From the NCBI GenBank assembly GCA_963676605.2, contig CAXXSP010000018.1, forward strand, positions 1 to 64,000: DNA of 64,000 bases, written 5' to 3'. Source of the DNA: SABI01 sp963676605 (GTDB lineage Bacteria; Spirochaetota; Spirochaetia; Sphaerochaetales; Sphaerochaetaceae). The notes beneath the pieces are model-generated. The model searched no databases, was not told the origin of the DNA, and saw only the letters and a list, made by a program, of their open reading frames with translations. Both the position numbers and the translations under genes were made by a program. This document shows positions 15,737 to 24,503 of this stretch, in pieces; position 1 is the first letter of the stretch; each line of letters begins with the position of its first letter.

Positions 15737-17635
15737 TTATCTCGGTGTCAGAAGGAGAATTTCATACGGTCCGATGACACATTCATCATTCAGCCTGACC
15801 TGTTTGCCCTGAAGGAGTTCAGTCCACAACAGGGTGCTCACTTCCGGGTAGGAATGATCCTTCAGCGTCACGTGTTTCTGGTATTCGCTGAAGTTGGCCA
15901 GAACGACCATCATCTGATTCTCATATTCACGATGACGGGGGATGACAAGCATGCACACCACAGCGTTATCACTGGTGGGTATGCTCCTCAGGATGTTATT
16001 ATTACCCATCATCGAATGGCCTTTCGCTGCGCCGATGTACCTGTTGAGTCTGTAATATATCTGAGAAGAATAGAGAGTGAGATCCCCGATGGAAGAAGCT
16101 GCACTCCAGTCGAATACACCCCGGTGAAGGTATCTGCTGTCACGTGCTTTATGAGGATCCTGGATATATGAGTAATCATTGAGCTGTCCCAGCTCGTCCC
16201 CGCTGTACAGTACCGGAATGCCGTTTGCTACGAAGGCGAATACCTGAAGGAGAATGATTCGCTTGACAGCCAGTTCCCCCTGATATTCATCTCTCTCGTG
16301 AATAGCTTTTTCCAGCCCGCAGAGACTGGCGGTGGTCCCGCAGTTGCGGGCATCGAGAGTCTTCGGGTCAGATTCATACAGCTCGCCCCGAGCGAAAGAG
16401 CCGGGGAACGCGCCGAGATAGAAGGAGATGAGAAACCGTTTATGGAAGAACGGATCGTATCCCAGGGAGCGCGCACTATTCTCGTTAAACCCCCAGCCTA
16501 TATCATCATGACATCTGACGTAGTTGATCCAGCAGGCGCCGTCAGGTATTCTCTCGGGAATCGATTCTATGAGATCGCTGAGCATTCTGGTGTCGCGTGA
16601 TGCAAGGGAATTCCAGAGCTCCACCATCATGGATACATTATAGAGCAGATGACATTCAGGTTCCCGGTCCGTCCCGAAGTAAGGGGCGACCTCATGGGGA
16701 GCCATGACGACTTCGCCCTTGATGATCGTCGCAGGAGCGGCGAGTTCCAGAATAAGACGGAAGATACGGATGATCGTGTGAACCTCAGGGAGGTTTCTCG
16801 AGGAGGTCCCCCATTTTTTCCAGATATAGGGAATTGCGTCAAACCTGAAGATATCAACACCTCTGTTACACATCTGAAGCATGGAGGCGACCATCTCCCG
16901 CAGCACTTCGGGGTTGGCATAATTAAGATCCCACTGATAATGATTAAACGTTGTCAGTACCCAGGAGGAGAGAGCTGCATTGTAGGTGAAGTTTCCCGGG
17001 GCAAGAACGGGAAACACCTCATTGACGTACTTCTCATACTCATCTGGCTGAGTTCGATCCTCAAAGATGAAATACTTGTTCTGAGCCTCTCTATCTCCTT
17101 CCTTCGCTTTGATTGCCCATTCATGCTCATCACTCGTATGATTGAGTACGAAATCGATACAGATGCTGATACCAGAACGGTGACAGGCCTCGGTGAAGGT
17201 GTTGAATTCTTCATCGGTGCCGAGGCGAGGATCAATCTTCGTGAAGTTGCTTACCGCATATCCGCCATCGTTTGCGAACTCAGGCATGTCGAACACGGGC
17301 ATCAGATGGAGATAGGTGACTCCAAGACTTTTGAGGTACTCGATGCGGGAGGGCATGGAGGCGAAGGTTTCGCTGAAATTGCTTACGTACAGCATCATCC
17401 CGACCATTGTCGGGTCCTGGTACCAGGTTGGGTACGTGAGACGTTCACGGTCCAATTCGAGCATTTGCTCAGGCCGACCGGAGAACAGCGTCTTCACGGT
17501 ATCGATAAGTTTCCCATAGCCTGTCTCACCATAGAGAGAAGTATAATATTCCTTTAACTGGGGTTCGATGATTGCGAACCGGTTCTGGAATCCCTGAATA
17601 TGCATGTCCGCTGAATTCTGTACTTTCTTCTTCAT
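15737..17635 (-). CDS. amylosucrase (GH13 family)
   Basis: 632 residues, the amylosucrase length. It makes alpha-1,4-glucan from sucrose and releases fructose, or hydrolyses sucrose. The four GH13 regions are present: DFVLNHTSDEH (I), DIFRFDAIPYIWKKWG with the nucleophile Asp (II), IIKGEVVM with the acid/base Glu (III), and YVRCHDDIGWGF (IV). Regions II and IV are close to the amylosucrase form rather than alpha-amylase. No signal peptide is seen, so it acts in the cytoplasm. Sucrose hydrolase or a glycogen-linked role are alternatives. It starts 144 nt before a tRNA on the other strand. Confidence 0.88.
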   Translation of the reverse strand: MKKKVQNSADMHIQGFQNRFAIIEPQLKEYYTSLYGETGYGKLIDTVKTLFSGRPEQMLELDRERLTYPTWYQDPTMVGMMLYVSNFSETFASMPSRIEYLKSLGVTYLHLMPVFDMPEFANDGGYAVSNFTKIDPRLGTDEEFNTFTEACHRSGISICIDFVLNHTSDEHEWAIKAKEGDREAQNKYFIFEDRTQPDEYEKYVNEVFPVLAPGNFTYNAALSSWVLTTFNHYQWDLNYANPEVLREMVASMLQMCNRGVDIFRFDAIPYIWKKWGTSSRNLPEVHTIIRIFRLILELAAPATIIKGEVVMAPHEVAPYFGTDREPECHLLYNVSMMVELWNSLASRDTRMLSDLIESIPERIPDGACWINYVRCHDDIGWGFNENSARSLGYDPFFHKRFLISFYLGAFPGSFARGELYESDPKTLDARNCGTTASLCGLEKAIHERDEYQGELAVKRIILLQVFAFVANGIPVLYSGDELGQLNDYSYIQDPHKARDSRYLHRGVFDWSAASSIGDLTLYSSQIYYRLNRYIGAAKGHSMMGNNNILRSIPTSDNAVVCMLVIPRHREYENQMMVVLANFSEYQKHVTLKDHSYPEVSTLLWTELLQGKQVRLNDECVIGPYEILLLTPR

Positions 17636-17736
17636 GATCGTTGTATCTGCCGCACGTCCTTATCCGGATGGTACTCGGTTCACTCAACACTCGCAAGATA
17701 TAGAAGCTGAGAAAATGAAAAAAGAATCATCATGAG

Positions 17737-17766
17737 TTGACAAAGAGGAAACAACTATGGTAGGTT
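17737..17766 (+). promoter_or_regulatory. promoter of tRNA-Val
   Basis: TTGACA (17737-17742), an 18-nt spacer and TAGGTT (17761-17766). Initiation about 7 nt downstream would fall just before the tRNA at 17780. Confidence 0.55.
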
Positions 17767-17779
17767 CATTTTCGTTGAC

Positions 17780-17851
17780 GGGGGTTTAGCTCAGTGGGAG
17801 AGCGCCTGCCTTACAAGCAGGATGTCACTGGTTCAAATCCAGTAATCCCCA
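17780..17851 (+). tRNA. tRNA-Val (anticodon TAC)
   Basis: A 72-nt cloverleaf. The acceptor GGGGGTT pairs with AATCCCC (one G-T). The D arm contains TAGCTCAGTGGGAGAGC. The anticodon stem CCTGC/GCAGG encloses loop CTTACAA with TAC at the anticodon position, reading GUA/GUG valine codons. The T arm is ACTGG-TTCAAAT-CCAGT. The discriminator is A, and CCA is not encoded, so the 3' end needs CCA-adding enzyme. Confidence 0.97.
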
Positions 17852-17860
17852 AGTAATCAG

Positions 17861-17896
17861 AAAGGTGGAAAGAGTGATCTCTTTCCACCTTTTTTA
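17861..17896 (+). terminator. terminator after tRNA-Val
   Basis: 14-bp perfect stem (17861-17874 with 17879-17892), loop TGAT, then a T run. It begins 10 nt after the tRNA. Confidence 0.85.
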
Positions 17897-17975
17897 GGTT
17901 CAGTGGAAACAGCGGTACGTGTAGTCCCAGGAGGCAAGGGCGTACCGGAAAACTTTACCTCAGAAACGAAACAAA

Positions 17976-17996
17976 GGCGGAGCCTTAGACTCCGCC
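17976..17996 (-). terminator. terminator after the betaine-binding-protein gene
   Basis: GGCGGAG/CTCCGCC 7-bp stem with a 7-nt loop, followed on the minus strand by TTTGTTT. It lies about 30 nt past the stop codon of the gene at 18029-18904. Confidence 0.7.
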
Positions 17997-18028
17997 TCCG
18001 CTGTAGTGCTGATTAACTCAGCAGGTGA

Positions 18029-18904
18029 TTACTTCACCCAGTCTGACCAGACATCGGTGTTTGCATTCTTCCACTCACGTGCTGCTTCGAGCGTATCAAG
18101 ATTTGACTCCTGAATGTACACCATGAGAGGACCGATGGTTTCGTTGGTCCAGTAGACGTTCTTCATGAAATCAACAACTTCAGGAAGATCTTCTTCAACG
18201 CCGGAGCGCCCGAGGATAAAGATATCGTTGGGAGCGTAGACTTCAGCGCCGTCCTGTTCGAGAATGACAAGGTCATACAGACCGAACATTGAGTGAGGCT
18301 GCCATCCCATACCGACAATATATTCTTCATTCTCGATAGCTGCATCGATAGCGGCCATCATGGCAGGACCCGAGGAGGCAAGAAGTTCGATGCCTGCATC
18401 TGCGAGATTGTAGGCGGGGATGAGTTCTTCTTCACATTTGATCATCATGCCTGCTCCTGCATCAATACCGGTAATCTTGTAATCAAGCTTTTCAGCTACT
18501 TCAGGCCGTGCAAGATCTGACACCTTTGTTACACCTGCGTCTGCCATATACTTGGGTACGATAAGACCTGTAATACCATTATCGTAAATCTTTTTGATTT
18601 TGACGATATCGGTACCTTCTGTGTATACACCGTGAAGGGTGGGGAGCCAGCCTTCCATGAAGAAATCCTGATCGCCGTTGGCGACAGCAGAGATTCCGGG
18701 AGCTACGTCAGCAGCGGTGAGTTCCACCTCGTATCCCAGTTCGTCTTCGAGAACAGCAGCAATGAAGTGAGTCCATGCGACACCTTCTTCCCAGTTAGCA
18801 TAGGTGAGAGTTACCGTAGGAGCACTTTCGCTGTCTCCCTGAGCGAAAACCGCAGGGACTGAAAGCAATGCGATCATAACAACAGTTAATACTAATTTTT
18901 TCAT
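18029..18904 (-). CDS. opuAC: glycine betaine ABC transporter, substrate-binding protein
   Basis: 291 residues. The N-terminus MKKLVLTVVMIALLSVPAVFA is a signal peptide, with cleavage likely after Ala-Gln. No lipobox cysteine is seen, so it is periplasmic in a diderm. The mature part begins with the OpuAC/ProX type motif YANWEEGVAWTHF and continues DFFMEGWLPTLHGVY, where the aromatic residues form the quaternary-amine cage. It captures betaine or related osmolytes and passes them to the permease. Unusually, it is divergent from its ATPase and permease genes, which lie on the other strand beginning at 19706. Possible substrates other than betaine are choline and proline betaine. Confidence 0.88.
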   Translation of the reverse strand: MKKLVLTVVMIALLSVPAVFAQGDSESAPTVTLTYANWEEGVAWTHFIAAVLEDELGYEVELTAADVAPGISAVANGDQDFFMEGWLPTLHGVYTEGTDIVKIKKIYDNGITGLIVPKYMADAGVTKVSDLARPEVAEKLDYKITGIDAGAGMMIKCEEELIPAYNLADAGIELLASSGPAMMAAIDAAIENEEYIVGMGWQPHSMFGLYDLVILEQDGAEVYAPNDIFILGRSGVEEDLPEVVDFMKNVYWTNETIGPLMVYIQESNLDTLEAAREWKNANTDVWSDWVK

Positions 18905-19705
18905 CGTTTATCCTCCTAAAGATAATTTGAAAAATATAAGATCGGGTTTCCGGAGAACAAACCGGAAACATGTAGATTGATGATGCAGATTCTGTATGAA
19001 TTCCTGAGTCCGATGCACAGCGAACGCCGCTGATCTGAGCTGCGTCATACAGTCTGAGTGAAGATCTTCACCTGCATCTTTTTCACTATCATAGAGAAAA
19101 AATAGAATTATTTAAACCCCCTTGAAAAACAAAAAAATACCCATTAACTATAATATAATGGCAATACAGTAGAAATATTAGCAAAATATGTGTTCTGAAT
19201 AGTATATATATAGAATTGTACATATACTTCAGGAATGAGCAATTCCTTTCCTTTTTTACAGGAGAATCTCAGCTGCAGAAAGTGTTCTATTTGAAAGTTG
19301 CTTCTCATACTTCTTTTTCTCTTAATGAATAACGTTGTTACCTGAAGAATCTCCCAATCTACAGTTCGTGAAATGTAATATATGTACAAAATGTACAATG
19401 AAATGTTGAGTGTTTGATAAGATTACCAACATATATTGAGAAAATTACAAGATGAATCTAAGGAAATCAAAGAAGAATAATAATAAATAAGTATTATAAC
19501 ATTATAATCAATAGTAAATTACTAGCAATTCTACCAGTTATTGACTTTTAGAAACAAGTCTATTACTGTAAAGTAATCAAGATTATGTGATATTCAGAAA
19601 GAAGAATTTCCGCATGAAATCCGACTCTGATCATTGTCGGCTCGATCTCATCATGACCCATGATGTAGGTATCACATTGATAGAATTAATATCAAGGAGA
19701 ATTAT
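18905..19705. other. AT-rich divergent intergenic region of the betaine transporter
   Basis: About 800 bp with no convincing gene. It holds an 8-bp inverted repeat GTTTCCGG/CCGGAAAC (18946-18953 and 18962-18969) in the leader of the minus gene, a perfect 14-bp palindrome GTGAAGATCTTCAC (19058-19071) and long A/T tracts around 19090-19170 and 19440-19560. The RBS AAGGAG of the plus operon is at the right end. This is a probable osmoregulatory control region; I do not recognise a known riboswitch. Confidence 0.55.
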
Positions 19706-20962
19706 ATGGCTCTTGTAGAAGTAAAGGGTCTGCATAAGATTTTCGGACCGAGTCCGAAGAAAGCGATCCCTCTTATACAAAAAGGAATGACGAAACAGGA
19801 GATCCTGAAAAAGACAGGGTGTACCGTTGCGATCAACGGCGCATCATTTTCAATTGAAAGGAAAGAGACATTTGTAGTAATGGGACTCTCCGGCAGCGGC
19901 AAGTCCACATTCATCCGGTGTCTGAACAGGCTGATAGAACCGACTACCGGAGAAATCCTTATTGACGGTAAGGATATCATGACAATGAATCATGAGACCT
20001 TGAGGGAAGTGCGACGTTACAAGATGTCGATGGTCTTCCAGAACTTCGGTCTCCTTCCTCACAGAAATGTTGTGAATAATGTGGAATTCGGTCTTGAAGT
20101 CGGCGGTATGGATAAAGAAGAGCGTAGAAATAAAGCTCTCGAAGCGATTAAGCTTGTCGGGCTAGAGGGGTTCGAGCAGAGCCTTCCGAGTGAACTCTCC
20201 GGCGGTATGCAGCAGAGAGTAGGTCTTGCCCGAGCTCTTGCCAATGATCCCGAGATTCTTCTCATGGATGAAGCTTTCAGTGCACTTGACCCGCTGATCA
20301 GGACTCAGATGCAGGACGAGCTTCTAGATCTTCAGACGAAGATGCATAAGACGATCATCTTCATTACACATGACCTTGATGAAGCACTCAAGATCGGTGA
20401 CAGAATACTTATTCTCGGTCCGGATGGACGGGTACGTCAGATCGGAACACCGGAAGAGATTCTTGCTGATCCTGCAGATGATTATGTAAAGAAATTTGTA
20501 CAGAATGTCGACAGAACCCGAGTGATCACAGCCGGCCTCATTAAGAGAAGCTCCCCTACGATCTGTCTTACAAAAGACGGCCCTGAGGCCGCGATGAGAC
20601 TGATGGAGAAGCACGGACACTCTCATATCTTCGTTGTAGATGCCCAGAGGGTACTTCAGGGAATCATTTCGATCGATGATGCTGTCAAGTTGAAGAAAGA
20701 GAAGATAAGGGATATTTCAAGTATCGTGAATACCAATGTGTATACGACTCTTCCTGAAACTGCTGTTGCCGATCTGATGGCGACTGCACTTGAGACCCGG
20801 TACCCGATAGCCGTACTCAATGAGGAAGGTGTCTTCCATGGTATTGTGGATCGCGCGGCTATCATACGTGAAGTGAATGAGGGAATGGAGGAAGATACGC
20901 TTACTCCGACAGCTCTTAGTGAGGTTCATGATGAACTGAATGAAAAAGAGGGGAATGCTTAA
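19706..20962 (+). CDS. opuAA: glycine betaine ABC transporter, ATP-binding protein with CBS pair
   Basis: 418 residues. The ATPase has Walker A GLSGSGKST, the Q-loop region VFQNFGLLPHRN, the signature LSGGMQQRVGLARAL and Walker B ILLMDEAFSALDPLIR. A C-terminal CBS pair (about residues 275-400) is typical of the OpuA/ProV type and senses ionic strength in the family. It energises osmolyte uptake with the permease that starts directly at its stop codon (no gap). RBS AAGGAG is 7 nt before the ATG. Long-distance partner: the binding protein on the opposite strand at 18029-18904. Confidence 0.94.
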   Translation: MALVEVKGLHKIFGPSPKKAIPLIQKGMTKQEILKKTGCTVAINGASFSIERKETFVVMGLSGSGKSTFIRCLNRLIEPTTGEILIDGKDIMTMNHETLREVRRYKMSMVFQNFGLLPHRNVVNNVEFGLEVGGMDKEERRNKALEAIKLVGLEGFEQSLPSELSGGMQQRVGLARALANDPEILLMDEAFSALDPLIRTQMQDELLDLQTKMHKTIIFITHDLDEALKIGDRILILGPDGRVRQIGTPEEILADPADDYVKKFVQNVDRTRVITAGLIKRSSPTICLTKDGPEAAMRLMEKHGHSHIFVVDAQRVLQGIISIDDAVKLKKEKIRDISSIVNTNVYTTLPETAVADLMATALETRYPIAVLNEEGVFHGIVDRAAIIREVNEGMEEDTLTPTALSEVHDELNEKEGNA

Positions 20963-21808
20963 ATGGAACATATTCGTGAAATATTCAGCATAGGAAAAAT
21001 ATTCGAGTCTATCATTGACTGGCTGACCGAGCATGGTGACTGGTTCTTCGATACGATCGCAATTCTCGTCGAGGGACTTCTCGATGCAGTGACCTGGATC
21101 TTCAACTTTCCTCACGCTCTCATCATTATAGCGGTATTCACCTTTATCGCATGGAGAGCGGCAAAGACAGGCGTCGCCATCTTCTCCCTCATCGGATTTC
21201 TTCTGATTCTCTATATGGGCTACTGGCAGGAGACGATGGATACCCTTGCACTTGTTATTTCTGCCGTTGTTTTCGGCCTTCTCGTTGGTATCCCTATCGG
21301 TATCTGGGCCTCCAAATCTGACAGGGCGTGGAATGTGATCCGTCCGGTGCTCGACTTCATGCAGACACTGCCTGCTTTTGTCTACCTGATTCCCGCGGTT
21401 CTGCTGTTCAAGCTCGGACCGGTCCCGGGTGTCATCGCCACACTGATCTTCTCTCTGCCTCCTGCAGTCAGACTTACCAATCTCGGTATCAGACAGGTTC
21501 CGACAGAGATCAAGGAGGCTGCACGGGCCTTCGGAGCCACTCCGAGACAGATGCTTATAAAGGCGGAACTTCCTGTTGCACTTCCTACCATCATGGCAGG
21601 AGTGAATCAGACGATCATGCTTGCACTCTCCATGGTTGTTATCTCAGGTATGATCGGTGCCGGAGGGCTCGGAAACGTGGTTCTCAAGGGAATTACCCAG
21701 CTTAAGATCGATAAAGGGTTCGAAGGAGGAATCGCGATCGTCATACTGGCAATCTTCCTTGACCGTGTGACTCAGGCTCTGAGCGATACGAGCAGACGCC
21801 AGAACTGA
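20963..21808 (+). CDS. opuAB: glycine betaine ABC transporter, permease
   Basis: 281 residues with six or more hydrophobic helices. It has the ProW/OpuAB core, including TLPAFVYLIPAVLLFKLG and the EAA loop that contacts the ATPase (IKEAARAFGATPRQML). It forms the membrane pore for betaine. The ATG follows the opuAA stop directly, so the two genes are coupled. An intrinsic terminator closes the operon at 21831. The hydrophilic N-terminal portion of about 45 residues is as expected for the OpuAB family. Confidence 0.93.
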   Translation: MEHIREIFSIGKIFESIIDWLTEHGDWFFDTIAILVEGLLDAVTWIFNFPHALIIIAVFTFIAWRAAKTGVAIFSLIGFLLILYMGYWQETMDTLALVISAVVFGLLVGIPIGIWASKSDRAWNVIRPVLDFMQTLPAFVYLIPAVLLFKLGPVPGVIATLIFSLPPAVRLTNLGIRQVPTEIKEAARAFGATPRQMLIKAELPVALPTIMAGVNQTIMLALSMVVISGMIGAGGLGNVVLKGITQLKIDKGFEGGIAIVILAIFLDRVTQALSDTSRRQN

Positions 21809-21830
21809 TTATTGAATAGAGATGTATTTC

Positions 21831-21864
21831 AAACGGTGTATCTTTCGGGATACACCGTTTTCTC
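21831..21864 (+). terminator. terminator of the opuAA-opuAB operon
   Basis: 12-bp perfect stem (21831-21842 with 21849-21860) with loop TTTCGG, followed by T residues. Confidence 0.82.
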
Positions 21865-22009
21865 GTGTATAGCTGAGATTGAGGGCGTTTTCGGGTGACT
21901 GTACTCTCTCCTGATTCTGATAGGAGACTTCGGTGATCTGGTGCTCTTATTCTCTATTTATCAAAATCTCTGTTTCAAGTATACTGAATTCCTCTAGGGA
22001 GGAATGTAC

Positions 22010-22561
22010 ATGGAATATGTCATCGAAACACCACGGCTCATCCTCAGGCCGTTCAGGGATGGAGACGAGGAGGCGATGTTCACCTGGACGAGCGACCCCG
22101 AAGTCACCCGGTATCTCAGATTCAGGACACACACAGATATATCCCAGTGTGTTGAGTTTCTCAATGTAGTGAAAGATGGCGGTACGTTTCCCCATTCCAT
22201 GAATTTTGCCATCACCCTCAAAGAGAGGGGGACTCCGATAGGTTCTATCGGAATCGATACCGAGAATGTGAATGACCGCAGAGGCGATGTCGGCTACGGT
22301 CTGAAGAGAAGCGAGTGGGGTAAGGGCTATATGAGCGAGGCGCTGCCCCGTGTTCTCCTGTTCGGTTTTCAGCAGATGAATCTTCACCGGATTGAGGCAA
22401 CGCACTGTGTTGATAATCCTGCAAGCGGCAGGGTGATGGAAAAAGCGAATATGGTCAAGGAAGCAGACTGTCTCAGGCATTATGTACTGAGCAATCAGGT
22501 GGGGTATATGGATTCCGCCCTCTATGCGGCTTTTGCTGACACGTATCAGCTGCCGTTCTAA
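22010..22561 (+). CDS. GNAT family N-acetyltransferase
   Basis: 183 residues from the second ATG (22010). The first ATG at 22004 touches the AGGGAGGA Shine-Dalgarno sequence, while 22010 gives a normal spacing. It resembles RimJ/RimL-type acetyltransferases: N-terminal ETPRLILRPFRDGDEEAMF, then the acetyl-CoA region GYGLKRSEWGKGYMSEALPR, then NLHRIEATHCVDNPASGRVM. These acetylate protein N-termini, amino groups of small molecules or antibiotics; the substrate here is unknown. Operon partner: yggS follows 10 nt downstream. Confidence 0.85.
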   Translation: MEYVIETPRLILRPFRDGDEEAMFTWTSDPEVTRYLRFRTHTDISQCVEFLNVVKDGGTFPHSMNFAITLKERGTPIGSIGIDTENVNDRRGDVGYGLKRSEWGKGYMSEALPRVLLFGFQQMNLHRIEATHCVDNPASGRVMEKANMVKEADCLRHYVLSNQVGYMDSALYAAFADTYQLPF

Positions 22562-22571
22562 AGGAGTGTAC

Positions 22572-23261
22572 ATGTCTATGAGAGACACTGTTTCCCAGAT
22601 TCTTGACGGGATAGATAACGCAAAAAAAAAGGCAGGGAGAACTGATGAGGTCACCCTTGTTGCAGTTTCTAAAACTCATCCCTGGAGTGCCGTAGAGGAA
22701 GCTCTCAAGGCGGGACTCACCACCTTCGGTGAGAACCGTGTCCAGGAACTCAGCGGGAAATTTCCGCTGCAGCGAGAGGGCTATACACTCCGTCTGATCG
22801 GTCATCTTCAGAGCAACAAAGTTCGGCAGGTGATTCCGTACGTGGATGCCATAGACTCCGTTGATTCCCTGAAGCTCCTGAAGAGTGTGAATAAGGAAGC
22901 GGCACGGGTAGATACCGTCATGCCTGTACTGCTCCAGGTGAATACCAGCGGAGAGGTGTCCAAGAGCGGATTTGAATCCGCAGAGGATGTGTACCGGTGT
23001 CTTGATGAGGCCTCCGGCCTCTCTTCAGTACAGATTGAAGGGTTGATGACGATCGGTCCTCTGACCAGCGATGAATACGCTATACGCACTTCTTTTGCCG
23101 ACCTGAAGCGTCTTCAGGGGGATCTGCAGGGACGATACCCAGAGCTCTCGTTCCGTGAGCTTTCCATGGGGATGAGTTCGGATTATCTCATAGCAGTGGA
23201 GATGGGATCCACCATGGTGCGCGTCGGATCCCTGCTCTTCGGTGCGAGGGATTATACATGA
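22572..23261 (+). CDS. YggS-type PLP homeostasis protein
   Basis: 229 residues from ATG 22572, with AAAGGAG upstream; the longer frame from 22524 overlaps the previous gene. The PLP lysine is in TLVAVSKTHP (near residue 35), followed by the TTFGENRVQEL and GHLQSNKVRQVI motifs, and near the C-terminus ELSMGMSSDYLIAVEMGSTMVRVG. Family members have a TIM-barrel fold, bind PLP and keep vitamin B6 balance without known enzymatic activity. A run of nine A's lies in the early coding region (22622-22630, coding Lys-Lys-Lys); the frame is intact. It overlaps the next gene by 4 nt. Confidence 0.93.
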   Translation: MSMRDTVSQILDGIDNAKKKAGRTDEVTLVAVSKTHPWSAVEEALKAGLTTFGENRVQELSGKFPLQREGYTLRLIGHLQSNKVRQVIPYVDAIDSVDSLKLLKSVNKEAARVDTVMPVLLQVNTSGEVSKSGFESAEDVYRCLDEASGLSSVQIEGLMTIGPLTSDEYAIRTSFADLKRLQGDLQGRYPELSFRELSMGMSSDYLIAVEMGSTMVRVGSLLFGARDYT

Positions 23262-23566
23262 GAAAAACTCTTCTGATCTTCCTCCTTCTGATCCTCTCCT
23301 TCTCTCTGACAGCAGAGCCGTTGGCCTATGCCCATGACGAATTTCCCGAATGGGCTCATGAGCTCAGGCGGGGAGAGACCATTTTCTTCGGCTCTCTCCC
23401 TCTTACCTTCCTGGCTTCTTCTCTGGCGTATGAAACGGCTCTCTCTTTCGGTATGCAGAGCTGGACCAATGATGATACCACCAGGACTCTCTACCTTCTC
23501 GGGTCTGCTGCAGCCTTCTCGCTCACGATCGCTATCATCGACAACATCATGGGAGAGAATGAGTAA
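23258..23566 (+). CDS. hypothetical membrane-associated protein with signal peptide
   Basis: 102 residues, unknown family. The N-terminus (LLIFLLLILSFSLTAEPLAY) is a signal peptide with cleavage likely near TAEP. Two further hydrophobic stretches follow (FFGSLPLTFLASSLAYETAL and LYLLGSAAAFSLTIAIIDNI), linked by a short polar segment. It may be an inner-membrane protein with the N-terminal part removed. Its start overlaps yggS by 4 nt and its stop lies 1 nt before the pseudouridine synthase ATG, so it belongs to this operon. Confidence 0.65.
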   Translation: MRKTLLIFLLLILSFSLTAEPLAYAHDEFPEWAHELRRGETIFFGSLPLTFLASSLAYETALSFGMQSWTNDDTTRTLYLLGSAAAFSLTIAIIDNIMGENE

Positions 23567-23567
23567 C

Positions 23568-24503
23568 ATGAGTATCCTGCATCATGAGAATGAATGTACC
23601 GTCAACGATGAATCTCTTAATGGAAAAAGAATAGACTTTGTCTGCGTCACACTGATTCCCTCCTTTACACGGGCCCATGCCTCCCTCTCTGATACCCGCT
23701 TTTTTCTGAACGGGAAGGAAGTGAAGAAATCGAAGAAAGTAAAATATGAAGAGAGTATCAGGGTGATCTGGTCAGAAGCGGTGGAAGGTGATCTCGTCCC
23801 GTATGAGATGCCGCTCGATATCCTCTGGGAGGATGAACAGATCCTTGTGATCAACAAGCCTGTCGGGATCAGTGTTCATGAAGGGGCAGGGGAGAGCGGT
23901 CATACGCTCGTGAATGCCCTTGCAGCCTATCTTGGGCCTGAATTTCTCAACGAGATGGATGATGAGCGTATAGAAAGGGGGAGACCGGGTATCGTTCACC
24001 GGCTAGACAAGCCGACAAGCGGAACCCTGGTCGTCGCGAAGACGAAAGAAAGTCTATTCAATCTGAAAAAGCAGTTCAAGAAACGGCAGAGTGAAAAGTA
24101 CTATATCGCCGTCGTGGAAGGGGAGCTCCTTCCACCTCTCGGTGTGATTGAGAATTATCTTGTACGTGATGTGCATCACAGAACCCGTTTTACGGTCTCT
24201 TCTCATGAGGAAGTGGGAAAACATGCTGTGACCGAGTACGAAGTGCTGAAGCAGTACTCCTCCTGTGCGCTTGTGAGAATACACCTGGTCACAGGCAGGA
24301 CCCACCAGATCCGTGTCCACATGGCCAGCAGACATCATCCTGTCATCGGCGATACGCTTTACGGGAAGATAAGAAGTACGGGGGACTTGCTCCTGCATGC
24401 GCTCTCTTTGAGTATCACGCATCCACTCACATCAGAGAGAATGACATTCACCTCACCGATGCCTGAGAGGTTCAAAGTTCATCTGAGAAATAATCTCAGG
24501 TAA
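23568..24503 (+). CDS. RluA-type 23S rRNA/tRNA pseudouridine synthase
   Basis: 311 residues from ATG 23568. The frame also opens at 23328, but that portion overlaps the previous gene in another frame. Catalytic motif: PGIVHRLDKPTSGTLVVAKT, with the catalytic Asp in HRLDK. The family motifs NKPVGISVHEG, RTHQIRVHMA and the KYYIAVVEGE block are also present. The N-terminal segment HHENECTVNDESLNGKRID looks like a degenerate S4 domain. It isomerises uridines in large-subunit rRNA or tRNA; RluC/D versus RluA cannot be fixed. It overlaps the convergent MBL gene by 8 nt. Confidence 0.9.
   Translation: MSILHHENECTVNDESLNGKRIDFVCVTLIPSFTRAHASLSDTRFFLNGKEVKKSKKVKYEESIRVIWSEAVEGDLVPYEMPLDILWEDEQILVINKPVGISVHEGAGESGHTLVNALAAYLGPEFLNEMDDERIERGRPGIVHRLDKPTSGTLVVAKTKESLFNLKKQFKKRQSEKYYIAVVEGELLPPLGVIENYLVRDVHHRTRFTVSSHEEVGKHAVTEYEVLKQYSSCALVRIHLVTGRTHQIRVHMASRHHPVIGDTLYGKIRSTGDLLLHALSLSITHPLTSERMTFTSPMPERFKVHLRNNLR

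Noticed and set aside
19144..19398. 84-codon minus-strand ORF in the AT-rich betaine region
   Set aside because: Low-complexity translation, no RBS, and no family resemblance.
18905..19705. Riboswitch in the leader of the betaine-binding gene
   Set aside because: The dyads are short and I could not see the conserved core of a known class, such as the c-di-AMP ydaO type.
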